Below are positions 46,621-53,803 of a stretch of 64,000 bases of DNA, one piece after another. The notes below the pieces were generated by a model. The model worked only from the letters and a program-made list of their open reading frames with translations, made no database searches and was not told the origin of the DNA. Source of the stretch: Sphingobacteriales bacterium (GTDB taxonomy: Bacteria > Bacteroidota > Bacteroidia > Chitinophagales > JADIYW01); contig JADKIQ010000012.1 in assembly GCA_016721245.1 (NCBI GenBank), positions 1 through 64,000 on the forward strand, written 5' to 3'. Each line of letters begins with the position of its first letter. Position 1 is the stretch's first letter. A program made the position numbers and the translations under genes.

Positions 46621-47097
46621 TTATTTTTTTGTGAAAGTTCCTGTTAAAGATTGACCAGCAAGGCTAATAGGTAAGGATCCTATTAATGCACTACCGGATT
46701 TAATATTGATAACAGTTTTAAGTGTGGTGCCATTAAAAACGCCATAACCACTAGCTCGAATATTAGTCAATGTAACACTTTCAATTACTTGTGATGCAAT
46801 AATTACGGAATCTAAAGTTACTCTTCCACAATTATTAGCATCAAAGGTGCCTGTTAATGAGGTGCCTAATTTTTCACTTTTTATACTAATTTTAGCATCT
46901 CCAGCAGTTGGATTGGTGATTGTTAATGAGTCATCAAACGAATATGTATTATTTAATATTGAATGCGAACCGCTGTAACCTGCCAACACATTGTCCTCTG
47001 TATATGTGGTGCATGTTTTAGCTGGTTTAGAGCATCCTACTGTTAATACAACAGCCATAGTTCCAATAAATAAAAGAGAAATGAATGATTTTTTCAT
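46621..47097 (-). CDS. Hypothetical lipoprotein, paralogue B
   Basis: A 158-aa protein with a lipoprotein signal ending LTVGC. It is a relative of lipoprotein A: ISIKSEKLGTSLTGTFDANN, CGRVTLDSVIIASQ, NIRASGYGVF, and the end LTGTFTKK. Two Cys in the mature part (TCTTY and NNC) are kept in both copies and might pair. Location next to two TonB receptors suggests an outer-membrane accessory role, but this is only neighbourhood evidence. Confidence 0.75.
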   Translation of the reverse strand: MKKSFISLLFIGTMAVVLTVGCSKPAKTCTTYTEDNVLAGYSGSHSILNNTYSFDDSLTITNPTAGDAKISIKSEKLGTSLTGTFDANNCGRVTLDSVIIASQVIESVTLTNIRASGYGVFNGTTLKTVINIKSGSALIGSLPISLAGQSLTGTFTKK

Positions 47098-47129
47098 ATA
47101 ATGTTTGTTTTTTGTTATTTATGATTGCG

Positions 47130-47137
47130 CAAATATA
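47130..47137 (-). promoter_or_regulatory. -7 element of lipoprotein B (TATATTTG)
   Basis: TATATTTG on the minus strand, 33 bases before the ATG at 47097, within the same 12-base block GCAATATATTTG found at lipoprotein A. A TTTAG 18 bases upstream is a weak -33 candidate. Confidence 0.55.
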
Positions 47138-47282
47138 TTGCCAAAAAATCGGAAACTAAAGTGTTTATGCCTTTTTAACTACGATTTAATGTGTTTCTTC
47201 AACCAGGATAAGTTTTGACTGTTAGTAGTTTTGACCCACAGATATCCCAAAAATGAGTAATTTAGTACAAAGAAAATAGCTT

Positions 47283-47759
47283 ATGAAGACAATTGACGAA
47301 TGGCTGACCTTATACGGACGGGATCACCAGAATCCCACCAACAAGCTGATTCACTGGATTTGTGTACCGGTTATATTGTTCACCGTCTTTGGTTTGCTGA
47401 TGTCTATTCCCTTTCCGTTAATTGCAGACGGCTGGATAAATGTGGCAACTATTGTGTTTGTGTTCGCACTGGCCTTCTATTTTAGGTTGTCTTTTCCGAT
47501 TTTTGCCGGCATGGTGCTGATTGGCGCACTTTTTTTATGGGTAAATCGATTCCTGGCTTCCTCCGTATTGCCACATATCGGATTGAATCTGTGGCAGTTC
47601 TCCGTAATTGTATTTGTAATTGCCTGGATTTTTCAGTTTATCGGGCACAAAATAGAAGGGCAAAAGCCTTCCTTCTTTGAAGATTTACAGTTTTTGCTGA
47701 TTGGCCCGATTTGGTTACTGCATTTTCTCTATAAACAAATCGGAATTCCATACAAATAA
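47283..47759 (+). CDS. Mpo1-like (DUF962) membrane dioxygenase
   Basis: A 158-aa membrane protein of the DUF962/Mpo1 family. The family His/Asn signature is present near the start (YGRDHQNPTNKLIHWICVPV), with a later His-containing motif QFIGHKIEGQKPSFF, and four hydrophobic segments. Yeast Mpo1 is an iron-dependent dioxygenase of 2-hydroxy fatty-acid alpha-oxidation; bacterial members are presumed similar. It is encoded 76 bases before an aldehyde dehydrogenase of the fatty-aldehyde type, which fits lipid-chain shortening, an inference. Confidence 0.83.
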   Translation: MKTIDEWLTLYGRDHQNPTNKLIHWICVPVILFTVFGLLMSIPFPLIADGWINVATIVFVFALAFYFRLSFPIFAGMVLIGALFLWVNRFLASSVLPHIGLNLWQFSVIVFVIAWIFQFIGHKIEGQKPSFFEDLQFLLIGPIWLLHFLYKQIGIPYK

Positions 47760-47835
47760 CAAAAAATTGGTATGAATGAAAAAAATAATTTAATTTTATA
47801 ATTCAACAATTCTATAATTCATTAATCAACAACAT

Positions 47836-49251
47836 ATGTCAGCAACAATTGAAAGTCAGGTTTATACAGCATTTGATGCTGCGGAACTGGTGAACCAGCA
47901 ACGTCAGTTTTTCAACACCGGAAAATCAAAAGACGTAGAATTCAGAATTCAGCAATTAAAAAAGTTAAAACAATTAATTGTGGATAATGAAAAAGCCATC
48001 ATGGACGCTTTGAAAAAAGATTTGAACAAATCGCCCATGGAAGCCTACGGCACGGAAATCGGCTTTTTGCTGGCAGATATCGATCACACGCTGAAAGATA
48101 TTCGCTCGCTTTCCAAACCACGCAAAGTGAAAACTCCTTTGTTTCATCAGTTGGGAAGTTCCTGGATTCAGGCAGAGCCTTACGGTGTTACTTATATTAT
48201 TGCGCCCTGGAATTATCCGTTCCAGCTGGCTGTTTCTCCAATGATTGGTGCCATGGCTGCGGGAAATACCGCTATCATTAAACCATCGGAAATGGCAGCA
48301 CATACTGCCGCTTTGCTCGAAAAACTGATTAACAGCAATTACGAACCCGGCTATCTGAAAGTGGTTACCGGCGGCGTTAACGAAAGCAAATCATTGCTGG
48401 AACAGCGTTTTGATTACATCTTCTTTACAGGTGGTACTGAAATCGGAAGATACATTTATCAGTCGGCGGCAAAATACCTGACACCCGTTACTTTAGAGTT
48501 GGGCGGAAAGAGTCCATGTTTTGTGGACGAAACCTTCAGCACCAACTGGGGCATCAAACGTATCGTTTGGGGTAAATTTACCAATGCCGGACAAACCTGC
48601 GTAGCGCCGGATTATATTTTAGTAGACAAGAAAGTGAAACAAAAATTTGTGGACTTGTTTGCTAAAACCACCAAAGACTTTTTCGGAGAAAATCCGCAGC
48701 AAAGTCCTGATTACGGCCGCATCATCAACGAAAAACATTTCCTGCGTCTGGCTCGTTTGCTCGAAAAAGGCAATGTGCTGATGGGCGGACAAACCGATAT
48801 CAAAGATTTATACATTGCGCCTACCTTACTGGATGGCGTTTCGGTAGAAGACCCGGTGATGCAGGAAGAAATCTTCGGCCCGATTTTGCCAGTGATTGAA
48901 TATGAAAAATTAGACGACGCCATCAATTTTGTGAATTCCCGCAATAAACCTTTAGCCTTGTATATTTTCTCGGATGATAAAATGTATCAGGAAAGAATAC
49001 TGAATGAAACGTCTTCCGGAAATGCATCTGTTAACGAATGCCTGATGCATGTAGGACAGTTTGAACTGCCGTTTGGTGGTGTAGGCGAAAGCGGCATCGG
49101 CGCTTACCATGGTAAATTGAGTTTCGATACGTTCAGTCACCTGAAAGGCGTATTAAAAAAATCTACTTTAAGCGATTTGAAACAACGATTCCCGCCTTAT
49201 ACAGAAAGCGGCACCAATCTGATTAAGAAATTAATCGGCTGGTTGATGTAG
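47836..49251 (+). CDS. Aldehyde dehydrogenase (class 3, fatty-aldehyde type)
   Basis: A 471-aa NAD(P)-dependent enzyme of the short class 3 group. IAPWNYPFQLAVSPMIGAMA, GNTAIIKPSEMAAHT, LELGGKSPCFVD with the general-base Glu and FTNAGQTCVAPDYILV with the catalytic Cys are all present. Class 3 members oxidise medium- and long-chain aldehydes. A C-terminal hydrophobic patch (residues about 455-471, NLIKKLIGWLM) may touch the membrane. It follows the Mpo1-like gene on the same strand, and a terminator lies directly behind it. Confidence 0.92.
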   Translation: MSATIESQVYTAFDAAELVNQQRQFFNTGKSKDVEFRIQQLKKLKQLIVDNEKAIMDALKKDLNKSPMEAYGTEIGFLLADIDHTLKDIRSLSKPRKVKTPLFHQLGSSWIQAEPYGVTYIIAPWNYPFQLAVSPMIGAMAAGNTAIIKPSEMAAHTAALLEKLINSNYEPGYLKVVTGGVNESKSLLEQRFDYIFFTGGTEIGRYIYQSAAKYLTPVTLELGGKSPCFVDETFSTNWGIKRIVWGKFTNAGQTCVAPDYILVDKKVKQKFVDLFAKTTKDFFGENPQQSPDYGRIINEKHFLRLARLLEKGNVLMGGQTDIKDLYIAPTLLDGVSVEDPVMQEEIFGPILPVIEYEKLDDAINFVNSRNKPLALYIFSDDKMYQERILNETSSGNASVNECLMHVGQFELPFGGVGESGIGAYHGKLSFDTFSHLKGVLKKSTLSDLKQRFPPYTESGTNLIKKLIGWLM

Positions 49252-49275
49252 AAATAACTCAATATCCGTATAAAT

Positions 49276-49307
49276 AAAATCCCGAGTATAAGCTCGGGAT
49301 TTTTTTT
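49276..49307 (+). terminator. Intrinsic terminator
   Basis: ATCCCGAG / CTCGGGAT around TATAAG, followed by a T-run; it ends the Mpo1-aldehyde dehydrogenase unit. Confidence 0.85.
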
Positions 49308-49336
49308 GTTAGCTGTTCGTTGTGTTTTAATTATAC

Positions 49337-49552
49337 TTATTTAATTGAACAAATATCATTGTTTCCATTACCATTACTTTTTTTCTTTTTACAAATTACT
49401 AACGCTTTTGCTGTATTAATTGCTTTTAAATTTGCAACATAGACGACATTTCCAACTTGATCTGTACATTCACAATAATATTCTTTTCTACAAGAAACCA
49501 TGAATAAACTAAATATTAACATCGATTTTTTTATAATTTTAATATAATACAT
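49337..49552 (-). CDS. Small hypothetical lipoprotein
   Basis: A 71-aa protein. A Lys-rich start is followed by a hydrophobic core ending LFMVSC, a plausible lipobox; an internal ATG (MLIFSLFMVSC) is an alternative start. The mature part RKEYYCECTDQVGNVVY has a CEC motif of the kind seen in small Bacteroidota lipoproteins, then a basic Asn-rich end. AT-rich and apparently monocistronic. Confidence 0.55.
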   Translation of the reverse strand: MYYIKIIKKSMLIFSLFMVSCRKEYYCECTDQVGNVVYVANLKAINTAKALVICKKKKSNGNGNNDICSIK

Positions 49553-49685
49553 ATTTTATTATTAAATGATTTAGATTAATTTAAATTGCATTTACAATGA
49601 CAGCCAACTCATTTATATACGCTATAAAGTTACACATATACAATCAACATTAGCTTGGCTTTGCGCATGTTTTGAGTCTGTTTAT

Positions 49686-50966
49686 CTAATGCACATTCAC
49701 CAAACTTGTACCAACAACAACATCCTCTTTTTTTAATTGCAGCAGGTAGATGCCTTTTGCTAATTTGGTGGAAAAGGAGAGTGTATGTGTGTTTCCGGGA
49801 GATAGTTCCTGCTGCAGTATCGTTTGTCCCAGCGTATTAATCATTTCTATAACAGCTCTTTCATTCGGTTTAATCTCTGCGTTTAAGGTAAAATTTCCAT
49901 TGCTTGGATTCGGATAAATGTCTAATTGCTTTGCATTCGTCTGTTGCCGAATGCCCGTAGTAATACCTGTGCATGCCTGCGAACGCAACAGAGCCGCTCG
50001 GCTGGTGTTGGGTATAGAAGTGCGCACCCGGTCTTTTTGTCCCTGCGTAAACAAACCTCTGCCGCTGCAATAACTCATCGTATTTCTGAACGCATTCATG
50101 CTGTCTGCACTGTTGTTGCAATTGCTTTGTGCACAGTCAGCCTGACGGTGCGGCGGTGTATCGCAAATCCAGTCACCCTGAAAGAAACAAAAATCATTGA
50201 CCGGACAAAAGTTGCCATCATCGCCCTGAAAGGTATGGAACAGACTCATGCCGTGTCCCAGCTCATGTGCCAGCGTGGAGGAAGTATATCTCACCGCACT
50301 TGAAATGATCACCACACCATCCGTAGAGTAATTGCCGCCCAGAGGGAAAAATGCATATCCGCCCCAGCCGCCTGCAATTTTATTGACCACCCAGATATTG
50401 TAAACATAATCGTGCGGCCAGTTGCTGAAATCTTTGGTGGCAATTTCATCCGAACCCGGCTGCCCGAAAGCGCCGATATAGCTGATGCCATACTGACGGT
50501 AATTCGGAATACCGCTGGCGTCTTTTCGTACAATACCATTGCTCGGGTTTCCCTGCGGGTCGAACTGTGCAAGGCAAAATTCCACCTCCATATCCACGCC
50601 TTCTGTCGTGTTTATTTTTCGCCAGCGTTCATTGGTTCCCTGCACGGCATCTATAATCTGCTGGTCGGAAATATTGGTACCGGTTCCGACAGGTTCTCCC
50701 AAATGCAATACGTGTACCACAATCGGAATTTCCAGAATGCTGCCATTGATACGCTGAGTTGCAGTCGTATTGTTTTGCTGCAGCGTCGCTAATTTTATCA
50801 GGTGATGAACAAAGGCGGTATCTTTTAATTGTGAGGTTTGTATAATTTCATTGGCGCAAGGTAAATCCTGCCCGTATGTACTAGAGGAAAATAACAGAAA
50901 CAAAACTGTTGAAAATAACAACAAGTAAACGCTGAGCGAGTTAAGAATAGTTTTAATGGTTTGCAT
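49686..50966 (-). CDS. Secreted M43-type zinc metalloprotease with T9SS sorting domain
   Basis: A 426-aa protein with a signal peptide (residues 1-32). The protease domain has the zinc site HELGHGMSLFH and a Met-turn in NTMSYCSGRG; EFCLAQFDPQGNPSNGI and AFGQPGSDEIATKDFSNWPH agree with the pappalysin/cytophagalysin group. From about residue 345, LDIYPNPSNGNFTLNAEI through KGIYLLQLKKEDVVVGTSLV is a type A T9SS sorting domain, removed when the protein passes the outer membrane. It shows that a type IX secretion system is present in this organism. It is probably a secreted or surface protease. Confidence 0.93.
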   Translation of the reverse strand: MQTIKTILNSLSVYLLLFSTVLFLLFSSSTYGQDLPCANEIIQTSQLKDTAFVHHLIKLATLQQNNTTATQRINGSILEIPIVVHVLHLGEPVGTGTNISDQQIIDAVQGTNERWRKINTTEGVDMEVEFCLAQFDPQGNPSNGIVRKDASGIPNYRQYGISYIGAFGQPGSDEIATKDFSNWPHDYVYNIWVVNKIAGGWGGYAFFPLGGNYSTDGVVIISSAVRYTSSTLAHELGHGMSLFHTFQGDDGNFCPVNDFCFFQGDWICDTPPHRQADCAQSNCNNSADSMNAFRNTMSYCSGRGLFTQGQKDRVRTSIPNTSRAALLRSQACTGITTGIRQQTNAKQLDIYPNPSNGNFTLNAEIKPNERAVIEMINTLGQTILQQELSPGNTHTLSFSTKLAKGIYLLQLKKEDVVVGTSLVNVH

Positions 50967-51003
50967 GCAGATAAAAATCTACTGAAAGATAGTAAATCTT
51001 CTC

Positions 51004-52092
51004 TTATAATACATTCACCACCCAGCCAAATTTGTCTTCGAGGGTGCATTTTTGAATGCCTTCCAGCTCTTTTTTAATTTCAGGAGCGATGGTAAAAGCT
51101 TTATCATCGAGTAAGTAATCTTTGCCTTTGTAGCCGAATCTGTTTACCACATTCACCACGGCAGCGGTACCTGTACCAAACATTTCGGTGAGTTTGCCGC
51201 TTTCGTGTGCTTCTACTATTTCATCAATAGAAATAGGGCGTTCTTCCACGGTATATCCCAACGATTTTGCAATCGTGATGACACTGTCTCGGGTAATGCC
51301 CTCCAGAATGGTACCGTCTGTTTCAGGAGTAACCAGTTTGCCATCCATCACAAAGAAAATATTCATGGTGCCCACTTCATTGGCGTATTTTTTTTGTTCG
51401 CCATCCAGCCACAATACATCTTTGTAACCCATTTTGGTGGCCAGTTCTCTTGGATATAAAGTACCTGCATAGTTACCGGCAGCTTTTGCATTTCCATAAC
51501 CACCTTTGGTAGAACGAACAAACGTATCGTACACCAGTACGGAGATGGGTTCGCCGTAGTAAGGACCGGTAGGGCCGATGATAATCATAAATAAATATCT
51601 GTCGGAAGTTCGTACACCGATGAAAGGCTCCGTACCAATTATAAACGGACGTATGTATAAAGAACTGCCGGCTTTTTTAGGAATGAAATCCTTATCGAGT
51701 TCCACTAATTTTTTAATGCCTTCCATGAAAAGTTCTTTCGGTACTTCCGGCATGGACATACGCACTGCAGATTTATTTAAACGTTCCCAGTTTTTTTCAG
51801 GTCTGAACAAAACGATACCGCTATCATCTTGCTTGTAATAAGCTTTCATGCCTTCAAATACAGCTTGTCCGTAATGGAAAACATTGCACGCCGGGCTGAC
51901 GGAAATATTCTGGTAAGGCTGAATTTTTGCCGACTGCCATTTGCCGTCATAATATTCGCAAATCATCATGTGATCAGAGAATGTTTTACCAAAAGGAAGG
52001 TTGTCAAAGTCGATGGTAGGCAACTTGCTTTCCGTTATTTTTTCGATTTCTATTTTCGGTAATGTTTCCAATTCCATAACTTGTGCAGACAT
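51004..52092 (-). CDS. ilvE: Branched-chain amino acid aminotransferase
   Basis: A fold-type IV PLP aminotransferase, 362 aa from ATG 52092 (MSAQVMELETLPK); a TTG at 52110 is a weaker start. The PLP Lys lies in GGYGNAKAAGNYAGTL, followed by EVGTMNIFFVMDGKLVTP and a phosphate-binding GITRDSVI. VFHYGQAVFEGMKAY and GTGTAAVV complete the family signature. It interconverts Leu/Ile/Val and their keto acids. It is divergent from the hypothetical gene at 52176 with compact promoters between. Confidence 0.93.
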   Translation of the reverse strand: MSAQVMELETLPKIEIEKITESKLPTIDFDNLPFGKTFSDHMMICEYYDGKWQSAKIQPYQNISVSPACNVFHYGQAVFEGMKAYYKQDDSGIVLFRPEKNWERLNKSAVRMSMPEVPKELFMEGIKKLVELDKDFIPKKAGSSLYIRPFIIGTEPFIGVRTSDRYLFMIIIGPTGPYYGEPISVLVYDTFVRSTKGGYGNAKAAGNYAGTLYPRELATKMGYKDVLWLDGEQKKYANEVGTMNIFFVMDGKLVTPETDGTILEGITRDSVITIAKSLGYTVEERPISIDEIVEAHESGKLTEMFGTGTAAVVNVVNRFGYKGKDYLLDDKAFTIAPEIKKELEGIQKCTLEDKFGWVVNVL

Positions 52093-52107
52093 ACGCAATA
52101 TTTTATT

Positions 52108-52115
52108 CAAAGTTA
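52108..52115 (-). promoter_or_regulatory. -7 element of ilvE (TAACTTTG)
   Basis: On the minus strand TAACTTTG fits TAnnTTTG, 15 bases before the ATG at 52092, so the leader is very short. Confidence 0.5.
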
Positions 52116-52129
52116 CGAAAAAAGGTACT

Positions 52130-52137
52130 TACTTTTG
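52130..52137 (+). promoter_or_regulatory. -7 element of the 52176-53173 unit (TACTTTTG)
   Basis: TACTTTTG fits TAnnTTTG on the plus strand, 38 bases before the ATG at 52176 and 14 bases from the divergent ilvE element. Confidence 0.5.
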
Positions 52138-52175
52138 GGCTTCACTTATAAAATTTAGATTAAGTTGCCAGTCAT

Positions 52176-52598
52176 ATGAATTCATTTTTTGTACTTAATA
52201 CGCCGGAGCAGGTTTCTGTAAATGCGCAATTTGCCGGCTATGTAATATTTTACAAAAAAAGCAAAGATGCAGCTACAGCTGAAATACAGCTGAGTCTGCT
52301 TTCCAAGCTGATTGAAAACGGCTTAAAATTAAGCACGGAGAATTTTTTGTTTATTGATACCTCTTCGCCGCATGCACGGATTTCATCGCTGAAAAAATCA
52401 CTGGAGATTAAAAAGTGTTTCTTTTTTGGCGTTCTTGAAAAAGAAATTGGAATAAATATTGATATTCCCTTATACCAGTTAGTAGAGGTAGGTGAAACAG
52501 AGTTCTTAAAAGCAGATGCGCCGGAAATGCTGGAGAAAGAAAAGCTGCTTAAGAACCAGCTATGGAAACAATTGCAAATCTCTTTTAAACTTATTTAA
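52176..52598 (+). CDS. Conserved hypothetical protein upstream of rdgB
   Basis: A 140-aa soluble protein, NSFFVLNTPEQVSVNAQFAG at the start and a charged helical end FLKADAPEMLEKEKLLKNQL. No signal or membrane segment. The stop overlaps the rdgB start by one base, so the two are translationally coupled. The pattern of a short alpha/beta domain with a helical tail recalls small DNA-polymerase-III-psi-like subunits, but the match is weak and no function is assigned. Confidence 0.65.
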   Translation: MNSFFVLNTPEQVSVNAQFAGYVIFYKKSKDAATAEIQLSLLSKLIENGLKLSTENFLFIDTSSPHARISSLKKSLEIKKCFFFGVLEKEIGINIDIPLYQLVEVGETEFLKADAPEMLEKEKLLKNQLWKQLQISFKLI

Positions 52599-53173
52599 TG
52601 ACGGAAATAGTTTTTGCTACCAATAATCAGAACAAAATCAAGGAGATAGAGATTTTGCTGCCGCCGGTATTTCATATTAAAAAATTAATTGATATCGGAT
52701 GCAACGAGGAGCTACCCGAAACGCATCATACGATAGAAGAAAATTCTGCGGAAAAAGCAGCGTATGTGTTTGAAACGTATCATGTAAATTGTTTTTCAGA
52801 AGACAGCGGCCTGGAAGTGGAGGCATTGAATGGAGAACCTGGCGCAGACAGTGCACATTATGCGGGCGACAGGGATGCGAACAAGAACATGGATAAACTG
52901 TTAGAGCATATGCAGGATAAAGAAAACAGAAACGCACAGTTCAAAACAGTTATTACTTTGATATTAAATGGAATACAGCATCAGTTCACCGGAATACTGA
53001 AAGGAAAAATAGGAACGGAGAAACGCGGTTTGTACGGATTCGGATATGATCCTGTTTTTGTACTGCCGGATGGGCGAACGTTGGCGGAGCTCATGTTGGA
53101 TGAAAAATCACGTATCAGCCACCGGGGAATTGCCACTAAAAAATTAATTACATTTTTAACAGATTTGACTTAA
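52598..53173 (+). CDS. rdgB: RdgB/HAM1 non-canonical purine NTP pyrophosphatase
   Basis: A 191-aa member of the HAM1 family that hydrolyses dITP/XTP to the monophosphate, cleaning the nucleotide pool. EIVFATNNQNKIKEIEILLP, FSEDSGLEVEALNGEPG, SAHYAGDRDANKNMDKLL and GLYGFGYDPVFVLPDG are the conserved blocks, with SRISHRGIAT near the end. All expected acidic residues are in place. It is coupled to the preceding gene by a one-base overlap; the sigma-factor gene follows after 51 bases. Confidence 0.92.
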   Translation: MTEIVFATNNQNKIKEIEILLPPVFHIKKLIDIGCNEELPETHHTIEENSAEKAAYVFETYHVNCFSEDSGLEVEALNGEPGADSAHYAGDRDANKNMDKLLEHMQDKENRNAQFKTVITLILNGIQHQFTGILKGKIGTEKRGLYGFGYDPVFVLPDGRTLAELMLDEKSRISHRGIATKKLITFLTDLT

Positions 53174-53181
53174 ATTTAAGT
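53168..53181. promoter_or_regulatory. Perfect palindrome before the sigma-factor gene
   Basis: ACTTAAATTTAAGT is a perfect 14-base palindrome covering the rdgB stop, 43 bases before the sigma-factor start. It could be a regulator site or chance AT-rich symmetry. Confidence 0.3.
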
Positions 53182-53224
53182 TAACATACCCGAAAATAAA
53201 AAAAATCAGGTTTTTACTGCCAAT

Positions 53225-53803
53225 ATGCAACCAAACGACGATAAAGTAATACTATATAATGAGCTGATTGAAAGTTGCAAAAGCAACAATCGGGATGCTC
53301 AGTATAAGTTGTATAGCTTATTGTCAGGTAAAATGTTTGCAGTTTGCCTGCGATATGCCAAAAACCGGGAAGCAGCGGCGGATTTGTTGCAGGAAGGCTT
53401 TGTGAAGGTTTTTGTAAATATTGATAAATTCAGGGGGGATGGTTCTTTCGAAGGCTGGGTCCTCCGCATCATTGTCAATACGGCGGTAGAGCATTACAGA
53501 AAATCTACCAAAATGTATCCGGTAGTGAATGTGGATGACATCAACAAGGATATACCGTGGGCAGATACCGGTGATGAACTGGAGCTGGAAGATTTAATGA
53601 AGATGATTGATAAATTATCACACGGGTATAAAACAGTATTCAACTTGTATGTAGTGGAGGGGTTTTCGCACAAAGAAATAGGAGAGCTGCTGGAGATTAG
53701 TGAGGGAACCTCAAAGTCACAATTAGCACGTGCGCGTTACCTGCTGGTGGATATGGTAAAAAAATCAGAAATAGTAAAAAAAAGTGCAACAATCGCGAAA
53801 TAA
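53225..53803 (+). CDS. ECF-type RNA polymerase sigma factor
   Basis: A 192-aa sigma-70 family protein. Region 2 reads REAAADLLQEGFVKVFVNID and FEGWVLRIIVNTAVEHYRKS; region 4 reads HGYKTVFNLYVVEGFSHKEI and GTSKSQLARARYLL. Regions 1 and 3 are absent, as in extracytoplasmic-function sigmas. The next gene overlaps its end by 20 bases and encodes a membrane-anchored protein whose N-terminus is a likely anti-sigma domain. The pair is a common Bacteroidota signalling unit for envelope signals. Confidence 0.92.
   Translation: MQPNDDKVILYNELIESCKSNNRDAQYKLYSLLSGKMFAVCLRYAKNREAAADLLQEGFVKVFVNIDKFRGDGSFEGWVLRIIVNTAVEHYRKSTKMYPVVNVDDINKDIPWADTGDELELEDLMKMIDKLSHGYKTVFNLYVVEGFSHKEIGELLEISEGTSKSQLARARYLLVDMVKKSEIVKKSATIAK

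Noticed and set aside
40741..47097. Polysaccharide-utilisation locus
   Set aside because: Two TonB receptors are present, but there is no SusD-like gene, glycoside hydrolase or sensor; the neighbouring lipoproteins are too short and unlike SusD.
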